Shown here one piece after another: positions 55,145-64,000 of a stretch of 64,000 bases of DNA; the first letter of the stretch is position 1, and each line of letters begins with the position of its first letter. The position numbers were made by a program, and so were the translations under genes. Source of the DNA: Paracoccaceae bacterium. Its GTDB lineage: Bacteria; Pseudomonadota; Alphaproteobacteria; Rhodobacterales; Rhodobacteraceae. The notes under the pieces were generated by a model. The model did no database searches, had not been told where the DNA came from, and was given only the letters and a program-made list of their open reading frames with translations. The stretch is from positions 2,278,037-2,342,036 of the forward strand of contig OY282431.1 of the NCBI GenBank assembly GCA_958296035.1, given 5' to 3'.

Positions 55145-56642
55145 TGTGCAGAACGTCAGGCAGCTGGTCAGCCTTGCCGGAGGTGGCCAGCATGGCGACA
55201 ATCCGCCAGTGTGTAATACCATCTGGACCGAAAACTCGTTCGGTCCGGCTGCCAGCGGCGAAGAGTTCCTGACGATAGACCCGAGCACCTCGGCACCCAT
55301 TGCCAGCGTATCTCGAGGTGGACCGACAGACATTGATGTCGCGGTGAGGGCCGCTCGCCGGTCACTTGCGGGTCCGTGGCGCATGACGACGCCCCAGGAG
55401 CGCGGCGAAATGCTCCATCGGTTGGCGGATATTGTTGCCGATGCCGTGGATGAGCTGGCAGCCCTGGAAACACTGGATGTTGGAAAACCACTGCGTGACG
55501 CACGCGGCGACGTCGGTGGAGCAGTAGCAACACTTCGCTACAATGCCGGCGCTGCGGACAAGATGGAGGGAGCAACCATCCCGCTCGGTCTCCATGTCAT
55601 AGACTACACGGAGCTGGAACCTCTGGGCGTAACAGGTCACATAACGCCGTGGAATTTTCCTCTTGGCATGGCGGTGCGGTCTCTGGCCCCGGCACTGGCG
55701 GCCGGCTGCACAGCGGTTATCAAGCCCGCCGAGCAGTCACCTCTGACCACCACGGTCCTGGCCGAACTGGCTCGCGAGGCCGGCTTTCCTGCCGGTGTTA
55801 TCAACGTTGTTACCGGATTTGGCGACGAGGCCGGCGCTGCTCTTTGCAAACATCCTCTTGTCGACGGGATTACATTTACAGGCTCGGTTGCAACTGGTCG
55901 CAAGGTGGCATCGTCTGCTGGACGCCAGCTCAAACCGGTGGTGCTGGAACTGGGCGGCAAGAACCCGTTGATAGTCTTTGATGACGCACGGCTTGATCTT
56001 GCGGTAAAGACCGCAATGGAAGGCGCCTTCGACAACTGCGGACAAGTCTGTTCTTCGGTTTCACGACTCCTGTTGCACAACAGCATAGCGGACCAGTTTC
56101 TTAGCCGCTTCATTGCCGAGGCCAGCCAATTGAAGGTCGGCACCGGAATGCAGAATGTCGACCTCGGGCCACTGGTTTCCGCAGAACAATATGATAAGGT
56201 TATAGGTCATATAGAGTCGGCAGTTGACAGTGGCGGAGAATTGCTCCTGGATGGTCGAGTTGTCGCAGGAAACGGAAGTGGCTTCTTTTGCGGGCCGACA
56301 ATCATCGACGGAGTTTCTCTGGAAAGCACCGTTGCGCGGCACGAAACATTTGGACCCGTCGTTACCGTTTTTCGGTTTGCCGACGAGGACGAAGCTGCAC
56401 AGATGGCCAACGCCCTTCGCTACGGTCTGGCAGCCGGCATTCATACCCGGGACGTAAATCGGGCACTGAGCCTGTCCCGAAGGCTTGAGGCCGGCAGCGT
56501 GTGGATCAATGGCTGGTTCATGGGAGGTGTTCAGGCTCCAACCGGTGGTGTCAAGGATAGCGGCTACGGACGCGAGCGCGGGCTGGAGGGCATCCGCAAT
56601 TATTTTCGCATCAAGAATATCGCCGTGAACCTGGCCGACTGA
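55125..56642 (+). CDS. NAD(P)-dependent aldehyde dehydrogenase
   Basis: A 505-residue ALDH. Cofactor and catalytic motifs: ITPWNFPLGM (Asn), KPAEQSPLT, FTGSVATGRKV, the general base Glu in VLELGGKNPL (about 275) and the nucleophile Cys in GAFDNCGQVCSS (about 308). It oxidises a small or sugar-derived aldehyde to the acid, for instance alpha-ketoglutarate semialdehyde if the locus degrades hexarates. ATG 55125 lies inside the permease end, so it is coupled to the transporter. Confidence 0.93.
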   Translation: MAASSSSVQNVRQLVSLAGGGQHGDNPPVCNTIWTENSFGPAASGEEFLTIDPSTSAPIASVSRGGPTDIDVAVRAARRSLAGPWRMTTPQERGEMLHRLADIVADAVDELAALETLDVGKPLRDARGDVGGAVATLRYNAGAADKMEGATIPLGLHVIDYTELEPLGVTGHITPWNFPLGMAVRSLAPALAAGCTAVIKPAEQSPLTTTVLAELAREAGFPAGVINVVTGFGDEAGAALCKHPLVDGITFTGSVATGRKVASSAGRQLKPVVLELGGKNPLIVFDDARLDLAVKTAMEGAFDNCGQVCSSVSRLLLHNSIADQFLSRFIAEASQLKVGTGMQNVDLGPLVSAEQYDKVIGHIESAVDSGGELLLDGRVVAGNGSGFFCGPTIIDGVSLESTVARHETFGPVVTVFRFADEDEAAQMANALRYGLAAGIHTRDVNRALSLSRRLEAGSVWINGWFMGGVQAPTGGVKDSGYGRERGLEGIRNYFRIKNIAVNLAD

Positions 56643-56706
56643 AGTTCACCACAGGCAAGTGAATCGGCAAGGCAGGAAAAGGATTACGTCCAACAGTAGG
56701 AAAGAC

Positions 56707-57915
56707 ATGACCGCAATATCCGACGTATCGCACCACGACATATTTCGACATCCGCAACACTGCGTAAACCAGATTGCTGCCAGGACGCTGGCGAGCGGTG
56801 ATATTGTCGCGGTCTTCAATGAGGAACGATACCCTTATCACCACGACAGCGGTCAGACGCTGATCGTGCGCTCGAGCGACGGCGGAAAAACATGGTCGAA
56901 GCCAGATATCGTCCTTCCGTGGACAGAAACTACCGGCAACTGGGACTGTGGTATCTGCGAACTTGGCGATGGAACGCTGATTGTAAACCTGACAATCACC
57001 GGGTTTTTCAAGCGCGGCGTCAAGCCGGAACAACCGTCCTGGAGTTCTAGCCCCTACACCCGGGAGTGGGGTGACTGGACCTGGGCGTTCAAGACGCAAG
57101 GCTGGCTCGGAACCTATGTGTTGAAGTCTTCCGACGGTGGAAGGACCTGGGATGCTCCAATTCCCTGCAATGTGCGTCCGCTCAAACACGGTGGCTGCCG
57201 ATCAGGATGCTGGCAGCTTCCCTCCGGTGCCCTGTTGATGGGGCTGTATGGTCGTATTCGCGGTTATGGCGAAGAAGGTGAGGGAGAAAGCACTCGGTCG
57301 GCGTTGATTCGGTCTGACGACAATGGCAACAACTGGGAGTACTACTCCACCATTGCGTATGATGCCGCTTCAATTATCGACTACGAGGAACCTGCCATAT
57401 TGCGCCTGAAGGACGGACGTTTGGTTTGTTTCATGCGGACACACGTCAATCCGAGCAGTGATGCCAAGAACATGGTGATGACAGTCTCGGAGGACGATGG
57501 TTTTTCGTGGACATTACCCAAATGGACAAACATCTGGGGATACCCTGCCGACCTTATCACGCTTCACGATGGTCGCTATTTGATGGTTTACGGCTACCGC
57601 CGTCCGCCTTACGGTGTCCGCGGTGTTGTTTCCGAGGACGGCACAACCTGGGATGTTGCCGACGAATTCGTCATTCGAGAGGGTGGTGTCCCTGCCCGGA
57701 GCGACGATGACAGCCCGGCCTCAAGTCTCGGCTGGAACTCCAGCACCGGTATGCCTTCGGGCCGAGTCGACCACAAGAATCCCGGACTCTACCAACACAT
57801 AGGATATCCGACCGTGGTTCAGGCACCTGACGGGGCAGTGGTCGCCTGCTATCACGAGTGGAGCAACGATCCATCCCCGTTGCAGTTCGTATTATGTACG
57901 CGCTTCAGCGTTTGA
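56707..57915 (+). CDS. Asp-box (BNR/sialidase-like) propeller protein, no signal peptide
   Basis: A 402-residue beta-propeller. Five Asp-box-like repeats S-x-D-x-G-x-x-W are visible: SSDGGKTWS (about 57), SSDGGRTWD (about 143), SDDNGNNWE (about 205), SEDDGFSWT (about 265) and SEDGTTWD (about 318). The protein starts MTAISDVSHHD with no signal, so it should be cytosolic. AGGAAAG precedes the ATG. I do not see a clear sialidase Arg triad or RIP motif, so exo-sialidase activity is only one option. It sits among transport and sugar-acid genes and may process the imported saccharide. Confidence 0.82.
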   Translation: MTAISDVSHHDIFRHPQHCVNQIAARTLASGDIVAVFNEERYPYHHDSGQTLIVRSSDGGKTWSKPDIVLPWTETTGNWDCGICELGDGTLIVNLTITGFFKRGVKPEQPSWSSSPYTREWGDWTWAFKTQGWLGTYVLKSSDGGRTWDAPIPCNVRPLKHGGCRSGCWQLPSGALLMGLYGRIRGYGEEGEGESTRSALIRSDDNGNNWEYYSTIAYDAASIIDYEEPAILRLKDGRLVCFMRTHVNPSSDAKNMVMTVSEDDGFSWTLPKWTNIWGYPADLITLHDGRYLMVYGYRRPPYGVRGVVSEDGTTWDVADEFVIREGGVPARSDDDSPASSLGWNSSTGMPSGRVDHKNPGLYQHIGYPTVVQAPDGAVVACYHEWSNDPSPLQFVLCTRFSV

Positions 57916-57958
57916 ATGACCGGCCTCGGTTGGAATTCATTCCGATGAGGAAACGCAG

Positions 57959-59050
<1,092 letters not shown>

Positions 59051-59171
59051 TGGATTACGCCGGGCATGATTCCCGGTGCGAACCCAATTGAGGTCCGTAA
59101 TCCCGGCATCTCGCCAACTGTCGGGTTGAATGTGGTCCGGACCCGGCCTCTGCCCTTCAATTCCAAACAGT

Positions 59172-60368
59172 CTACAGCCAGTAGGTATCCGGATTTCGCT
59201 TGAATTCCTGGAGCTTGCATGAATACACAGCCGACTCGTCGAACGGATACCTTCTCTCGATGTCGGCCGTCAGGGTAACGCCGAGTCCCGGAGCGGCCGG
59301 ACGATCAAGATTGCCACCTCTGATCGTACATTGTTCTCCGAGCATGTCGGTTGCCAGCGGGAAATCCAGCAATGGATATTCGACAAGCCCGCCTCCGCCT
59401 GCGAAGGCGGAATGATAATTGGCCATCATGGAAACCGCGCCACCCCATGCATGGACCACAACTGGAGTCGACATCTGGCGCGACGCCCGAAATACTGCCA
59501 TCACGGCTCCCACACCTCCAATGACAGTGGCGTCCGGCTGGACAAAATCGAAGCAATCGGCCTGCATGTAGTCGATCATTTCGTTGGGCGTTGTAATCGT
59601 CTCTCCACCACAGATCGTGGTGGTTGTCCGGTTTCTCAGGTCCACAAATCCTTCCGGCGTTTCCGGGCCGACCGCCTCCTCCAGAAAGACAATTGGCTGC
59701 CTGCTTCGATCATGTACCGCGGTTACGAATTGCATGGCATCATCAGACGATTGCGGCGACTCGGCGAGGTTTTGACACATGTCGACAGCGACTGTGATAT
59801 TGCGGTCGGCTGCCTGCTCGAGCACCCACAGAGTGCGGTTGATGTCTTCCTTGGCAGAACGAATCTTGTAGAGTCCGATACCCAGAGCGTTCATTTGCTC
59901 GAACTCCTGAAAGAAATGCTCTTTCGTATCGCAACAGCCACCGCTGCCATAGACCCGGATTGTGTTGCTGGTGGCGTGTCCGACAAACTTCCACAAGGGT
60001 TGGTTCGAGCACTTGGCCGCAGCGTCATGGAGGGCAATATCGATGGCACTGATGACATGTCTGGCAGCACCCTGACGCGACCAGTAATCGCATACACTGC
60101 GAATGTCGGCGACCCGACGTGCAATGTCCAGAGCATCTTGGCCAATTAGGTAAGGTGCGCAGAGATTCACAATTTCCCGAAAGACCAGGGGAGCAAACAC
60201 GGCCAGATAGCCCTCTCCCAGGCCGGTTACCCCGTTGTCCAGTCTTATCTCGACCATACCAATGGTCCGCTTCGGACCGTTGGGGAAACACTCCCTGATT
60301 TCTGCATCCTCGGCAAATGAATAGGGCGAACTCAGCAAGACGCAGCGAACGCTTTCAATAACTGGCAT
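59172..60368 (-). CDS. Enolase-superfamily dehydratase/racemase (mandelate racemase group)
   Basis: A 398-residue enolase-superfamily enzyme. The capping domain (about 1-125) is followed by a barrel with KIRSA (catalytic Lys after GLY), metal ligands Asp in VAVDMCQN, Glu in FLEEAVGPE and Glu in CGGETITT, and a His in VVVHAWGG. These are typical of sugar-acid dehydratases. ATG 60368 overlaps the upstream hydroxyacid dehydrogenase stop (TAATG). It likely dehydrates an aldonate or aldarate imported by the ABC system. The exact acid cannot be named. Confidence 0.88.
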   Translation of the reverse strand: MPVIESVRCVLLSSPYSFAEDAEIRECFPNGPKRTIGMVEIRLDNGVTGLGEGYLAVFAPLVFREIVNLCAPYLIGQDALDIARRVADIRSVCDYWSRQGAARHVISAIDIALHDAAAKCSNQPLWKFVGHATSNTIRVYGSGGCCDTKEHFFQEFEQMNALGIGLYKIRSAKEDINRTLWVLEQAADRNITVAVDMCQNLAESPQSSDDAMQFVTAVHDRSRQPIVFLEEAVGPETPEGFVDLRNRTTTTICGGETITTPNEMIDYMQADCFDFVQPDATVIGGVGAVMAVFRASRQMSTPVVVHAWGGAVSMMANYHSAFAGGGGLVEYPLLDFPLATDMLGEQCTIRGGNLDRPAAPGLGVTLTADIERRYPFDESAVYSCKLQEFKRNPDTYWL

Positions 60369-61300
60369 TAGTAACCCTTCCTGAAGTCAACTTGGCCAAC
60401 CAGTGCTTTACCCTGACGGTACCTTTGCAGGTTGTTGGCGAATACCTGCAGTTTTCTGTCTATTTCATCCACCGACCCACCTCCGCTGTGTTGCGAGAGG
60501 ATTACATTGTTGCAATCCCACAACCTGCTACACTTCGGTAATGGCTCCCTTTCGGTTACATCGAGCAAGGCTCCCCCGATGGTTCCCTGAACAAGCGCGT
60601 CGGCCAACGCTTCTTCATCAACCAGAGACCCTCGGCCAACATTTACAAACAAGGCACCGCTCATTAACTCACCCAGTCGCCTGCGATCGAAGGCCCGACG
60701 AGTATCCGGTGTTTCAGGGCAGGCACAGACGACGATATCCGCCCTGCCTAGCTCGCGGTCGAGCGAAACGGGTTTCCAGTCCCGTCGAAAGACAGCAACT
60801 TCGCATCCGAAAGGTTGCAAGAGTTCGTGCAAACGCCGGTTGATTGCGCCGTATCCGAACAATACCACTCGGGCACCGGCCAATGTCCGAATACACGAAC
60901 GCAATCTGTCGCCCCGCCAGGTGCGGGTTTCCTTCAGACTGACAACTTTGTGCATGCCCCGGTAAAGGGCCAAAATCCCGGCCAGGCATGTTTCGGCCAC
61001 CGGTTCGGCAAAGAAGCCCGCAAGATTGGTCAGGATTGGGTTGGGCTCGTTCGCCAGGTCAGCGAGCGGAGCATACTCGTTGAAACCGGTTGACTCGAGC
61101 TGAATCCAGCGGAGCTTATCTGCTGATTTCAGCCATGGGAACGGAGGGTTTCCGAGCGCAATCTGACAGCTGATGAATTCAGGAGGCGGCCGCACGACTT
61201 TCGAACAATCTCCGGCGATGTGAATCACATCATTGCCCGCTATTTGCCTCAAGAACCGGACTTGTGCCTGGTTGACATCAAGGCAAACAAAGATCTCCAT
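60368..61300 (-). CDS. D-isomer-specific 2-hydroxyacid dehydrogenase
   Basis: A 310-residue NAD(P)-dependent dehydrogenase. The nucleotide-binding loop is VVLFGYGAINRRL, where the third glycine of GxGxxG is Asn. Catalytic Arg in FVNVGRGSLVDE (about 232), Glu in DVTEREPLP (about 261) and His in LSQHSGGG (about 280) are intact. It reduces a 2-oxoacid or oxidises a D-2-hydroxyacid in the sugar-acid pathway. It is translationally coupled to the enolase-family gene. Confidence 0.9.
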   Translation of the reverse strand: MEIFVCLDVNQAQVRFLRQIAGNDVIHIAGDCSKVVRPPPEFISCQIALGNPPFPWLKSADKLRWIQLESTGFNEYAPLADLANEPNPILTNLAGFFAEPVAETCLAGILALYRGMHKVVSLKETRTWRGDRLRSCIRTLAGARVVLFGYGAINRRLHELLQPFGCEVAVFRRDWKPVSLDRELGRADIVVCACPETPDTRRAFDRRRLGELMSGALFVNVGRGSLVDEEALADALVQGTIGGALLDVTEREPLPKCSRLWDCNNVILSQHSGGGSVDEIDRKLQVFANNLQRYRQGKALVGQVDFRKGY

Positions 61301-61401
61301 TTTGGCTCAATTCCGGTCATGCGGAGCTTGACACACCTGCGAAAAGCTCCGAGCAAAGGTCAACTGGGGGTCCCGGAGTGACTATCAGTCAAGCCTTTCA
61401 A

Positions 61402-62364
61402 CTATGCGCTGACAAGACGCGGGGCACCAATTTGCCGCAGCATGCTCAATGTCTCCCGGCGATACAGTTGCCGAATGTCGCGTGTGGGCGGTCTGCAGCG
61501 GCTAGAAGGCAGTCCTACCAGTTCCATACACAGCTTGTCGAGGTACCCGTCTCCACTCGTGTATTCTTGCTCAATTCGCGTCCACAGCTTGTAAAACGGC
61601 ATTGCCTCGGCCACCAGCATCCTGGCGATTTCTGCATACTCTCCTGAACGGGCCATGTCGACCAACTTAATCCCCCATTCAGGCCAGAAATTGCAGTTGT
61701 GGACCTCGAATGCCCGCGCCCCCAAGGCTGGCATGGCGCTGAACGCAAAGTAAAGGTTGTTGTCGATGATCGAGAAGCGCTGCGAAAAACTGGCGGTTAC
61801 ATCCTCGAATTCCATGGCATCGGTTCTGGATACGGCCCATTTCAGTCCGACTATGTTCGGAATTTCTGCCAGGCGATGAATCAGCTCGTATGTCAGATTG
61901 GAACTGGTCCAGAAAGTATTGTAGACAATGATCCCGATTTCCGGCGCGGCCTCAGCGGCGGCTATCACGAATTCCTCAAAGTCGGCTTCGGTATGGGTGA
62001 AATAGTACGGACAGGAGACCTGGATGAACTGGGCTCCGATATCCTGCGCTGCCCTTGCCAACCGGCAGACTTCCAGAGTACTCGTGGTTTGTGCTCCCAT
62101 TGCAACCGGTGCTCTTCCGGCAACTTCCTCGACGACGACCGAGGCAACTTTCACCCTCTCGTCGAATGTCATGGTCGAGAAATCGCCCGCTGCGCCGGCG
62201 GCCAGAAACACGGCATAATCCGCCTCCAGCCCAGCACCTGTCAGGAATTGCACGTGCCGCCTCAATGCCGGCTCATTGACCGACAAGCCTGGTTCGTCAT
62301 GAAACGGTGTCGGTATCGTGACATAGCAGCCCGTCAGGCGGTCTTTCAGTCGTTGTGCGGTCAC
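61402..62364 (-). CDS. Dihydrodipicolinate synthase/N-acetylneuraminate lyase family protein
   Basis: A 320-residue class I aldolase-fold protein. GAAGDFSTMT replaces the usual GTTGE loop, VYNTFW carries the catalytic Tyr (about 138) and IVGLKWAVSR the Schiff-base Lys (about 165). Relatives include KDG aldolase, 5-dehydro-4-deoxyglucarate dehydratase and NAL. With an enolase-type dehydratase, ALDH and hydroxyacid dehydrogenase nearby, a keto-deoxy sugar acid is the likely substrate. The start is GTG 62364; no strong ribosome site is seen. Confidence 0.9.
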   Translation of the reverse strand: MTAQRLKDRLTGCYVTIPTPFHDEPGLSVNEPALRRHVQFLTGAGLEADYAVFLAAGAAGDFSTMTFDERVKVASVVVEEVAGRAPVAMGAQTTSTLEVCRLARAAQDIGAQFIQVSCPYYFTHTEADFEEFVIAAAEAAPEIGIIVYNTFWTSSNLTYELIHRLAEIPNIVGLKWAVSRTDAMEFEDVTASFSQRFSIIDNNLYFAFSAMPALGARAFEVHNCNFWPEWGIKLVDMARSGEYAEIARMLVAEAMPFYKLWTRIEQEYTSGDGYLDKLCMELVGLPSSRCRPPTRDIRQLYRRETLSMLRQIGAPRLVSA

Positions 62365-62556
62365 TCAGCCATCCATCGCGCTTTGCTACATGCTCCTGGA
62401 AAACACCTCCCAGGCCTCGAGATTGATTTGATGAAAACCCGGCAACTGGTCTCTGGACTCGAGCCCGCTATATAGGTACTTCACGATTGTTGCCACTTAT
62501 TGATATATTGTGCCAAAAACTGTTCCAATTCTGACATTCAAACTGTTTCGCATCAC

Positions 62557-63672
62557 GTGAATACCTCAATACAGCGCGATCTGGACTACATACGGTTCAA
62601 TTTCATCATGCAATCCGAGTTTCCGGTCAATGCGCTTGTGCTGGCAAGTGAGGCTCTGCGAATTGCCAACCAGAACACCGGAAGGCAACTTTTCGACTGG
62701 TCGTTTGTATCCGAGGATGGCCAGCCAGTTCGGGCCAGCAATGGTATGTGGCTGGGAGCCGACTGTGCGACAACGAGGATGCCCCCGGCAGATGTATATC
62801 TGTTCTTTGCCGGCAATCTACCCACACAGTGCAACTCGCGACAACTCCTGGCTCCGCTGCGCCAGGCTGCCCGGGAGGGAGCAATTGTCGGGGGCGTCGA
62901 CACCGGAGCCTTTGCTCTGGTCGAAGCGGGGTTGGCAGGGCAGCGTGATAGCCGAAACGTAATCCTTCACTGGGAAGCAGTATCGAGCTTTCTCGAGCAG
63001 TTTCCCGATGCCAGCGCAAATAATCAGATTTTTGCCATTGAGAGGGGCCGGGCCTTCTGTGCCGGGGGCATTGCCACCCTGGACATGGTTCTGGAACTTG
63101 TGGCCCGCTTTCGCGGCCAGACACTGGCCAATGAAATCGCCAATGCACTGGTCCATACCCGTCGGGAAATGACGACACCGCAGCGCAGCGACTCCAGATT
63201 TGGCAAGCGCTCCGTTTCACCTCTGAGCAGAATGATTGAACTCATGGAATGCAACATCGAAGAGTGCCTGACACTACCCGAATTGAGTCGCAGGCTAGGC
63301 GTTTCGGACCGGACCTTGTCACGCATATGCCATCGCGCTTTCGCGCAATCGCCGATGAAGCTTTACCGCAACATCAGATTGAGATCTGCCAGGAATCTGT
63401 TGTTCTATAGCGAGCTTTCCATTCGTGAAATCGGTCTGGCCTGCGGTTTTTCGCACCCTTCTGTTTTTTCGCGAGTTTTCAGGAAACAGTTCGGCAAGTC
63501 ACCTCGTGCATTTCGGTCCGAGTTTCGCGACATCCAGAATCTGAATCTTCGTCCAGAGTTGCATCGAATGGTGTACCTTCCGGTGGAACCCAGGTCCCTG
63601 AGCAGTTCGCCGGGCCCGAACGAGCCTGGCCACCCGCCTACCTGGGTTCCGTCCAACCAATGCCGCACGTAG
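62557..63672 (+). CDS. GlxA-family transcriptional regulator (DJ-1/PfpI plus AraC HTH)
   Basis: About 371 residues. An N-terminal amidotransferase-like domain (about 10-180; FNFIMQSEFPVNALVLASEALRIA-type start, GAIVGGVDTGAFALVEAGL) is followed by a C-terminal AraC double HTH: LPELSRRLGVSDRTLSRICHRAF (about 255-277) and IREIGLACGFSHPSVFSRVF. It begins at GTG 62557, needed to include the first strand; TTG 62500 is an alternative. It is divergent from the DHDPS-family gene and is the likely regulator of the sugar-acid locus. GlxA-type proteins often control amine or carnitine use, so the effector is open. Confidence 0.88.
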   Translation: MNTSIQRDLDYIRFNFIMQSEFPVNALVLASEALRIANQNTGRQLFDWSFVSEDGQPVRASNGMWLGADCATTRMPPADVYLFFAGNLPTQCNSRQLLAPLRQAAREGAIVGGVDTGAFALVEAGLAGQRDSRNVILHWEAVSSFLEQFPDASANNQIFAIERGRAFCAGGIATLDMVLELVARFRGQTLANEIANALVHTRREMTTPQRSDSRFGKRSVSPLSRMIELMECNIEECLTLPELSRRLGVSDRTLSRICHRAFAQSPMKLYRNIRLRSARNLLFYSELSIREIGLACGFSHPSVFSRVFRKQFGKSPRAFRSEFRDIQNLNLRPELHRMVYLPVEPRSLSSSPGPNEPGHPPTWVPSNQCRT

Positions 63673-63850
63673 GCTGGTTGTACGGGGACATCCCTTGCGA
63701 CCCTGCAGGATCGACAAGGGTTCGACTCTTGCCAGTTGCAGAAACCGGACCCGTATGACAGGTGCAAATGCCAATTCACGCCCGTGTTTCATTGACTTGC
63801 ATCTGGCATGCCGGCATTAGGCTAGCCCGCAGAATACGCAGGACTTTCCC

Positions 63851-64000
63851 ATGATATCACCGGTAATGCCAACTTATGCCCGGACCAATTTCGGTTTCGA
63901 GAGGGGCGAGGGATGTTGGGTCATTGATGAAGAGGGCAATCGATACCTTGATGCAGGTGCCGGCATCGCCGTATCCTGCCTCGGGCATGCGCATCCGCGC
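63851..64000 (+). CDS. argD: Acetylornithine aminotransferase-like protein, N-terminal part
   Basis: The first 50 residues of a class III aminotransferase, cut by the window end. It starts [21 protein letters not shown] and continues [27 protein letters not shown], which is the characteristic ArgD start. It would transfer the amino group in arginine synthesis. The start ATG follows AGGACTTTCCC. Confidence 0.85.
   Translation, partial: MISPVMPTYARTNFGFERGEGCWVIDEEGNRYLDAGAGIAVSCLGHAHPR

Noticed and set aside
63690-63745. A tRNA-like T-arm (gggttcgactcttgcc) near the end of the AraC gene region
   Set aside because: With the canonical 7-base loop the 5-base stem does not pair, and no anticodon or D arm fits upstream.

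Overview
The window looks like a piece of an alphaproteobacterial chromosome, most likely from Rhodobacterales or a close relative. The clade markers are: GcrA; a short HprK with a stand-alone EIIA and HPr (an incomplete, regulatory PTS); the block of twin-transmembrane small protein, cobalamin adenosyltransferase, EtfB/EtfA and 3-hydroxybutyryl-CoA dehydrogenase; a biosynthetic-looking ROK/HAD/DegT trio; and many TRAP, TTT and ABC solute transporters. I see no rRNA, convincing tRNA or CRISPR array. Gene remnants, frameshifts and long spacers without genes are frequent, which points to ongoing local decay or rearrangement.

Layout. 0-4.4 kb: a membrane-bound, Tat-exported formate dehydrogenase operon (fdhX, alpha, beta, gamma; minus strand). 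4.8-6.2 kb: a voltage-gated-channel-like protein with an abnormal pore motif, overlapped by a BRCT-domain gene. 7-20.1 kb (minus): a leucine/isovalerate degradation set (liuA, liuB ... liuD, a BKACE-family enzyme, liuC, then an acetoacetyl-CoA-reductase-like gene). It is interrupted between liuB and liuD by a TRAP transporter (dctPQM), a TnpB remnant and a surface-lipoprotein remnant. 20.2-25.4 kb: DegT aminotransferase, HAD phosphatase, ROK kinase, a SAM methyltransferase and a lipoprotein, then a divergent cytochrome P450. 27-33.4 kb: a broken coiled-coil gene, parC, an orphan iron-binding protein and etfBA. 34-40 kb: a DUF2147 protein, cobalamin adenosyltransferase, twin-TM protein, SDR, 3-hydroxyacyl-CoA dehydrogenase, the PTS-type regulatory genes ptsH/EIIA/hprK and an HpcH-type aldolase.

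41.2-48.1 kb (plus) carries the most suggestive module: a complete tripartite tricarboxylate transporter, a CoA-acylating aldehyde dehydrogenase and two succinyl-CoA-synthetase-like subunits. The logic is uptake of a carboxylate, ADP-forming CoA activation and reduction to the aldehyde; sulfoacetate is my leading but unproven substrate. 48.1-50.8 kb has gcrA, then a broken defence locus: a 5-cytosine methyltransferase with a translationally overlapping but frameshifted and truncated GHKL ATPase, abutting a fragment that looks like the C-terminus of a type I restriction methylase subunit.

51.9-63.7 kb is a carbohydrate or sugar-acid catabolic locus. It has a CUT1-type ABC transporter (Tat-exported binding protein, two permeases, ATPase), an aldehyde dehydrogenase, a cytosolic Asp-box (sialidase-like) protein, and on the opposite strand a D-2-hydroxyacid dehydrogenase, an enolase-superfamily dehydratase and a DHDPS-family lyase, followed by a GlxA-type AraC regulator. 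The last 150 bases are the start of an acetylornithine-aminotransferase-like gene. All family calls are from reading motifs by eye; no database search was run.
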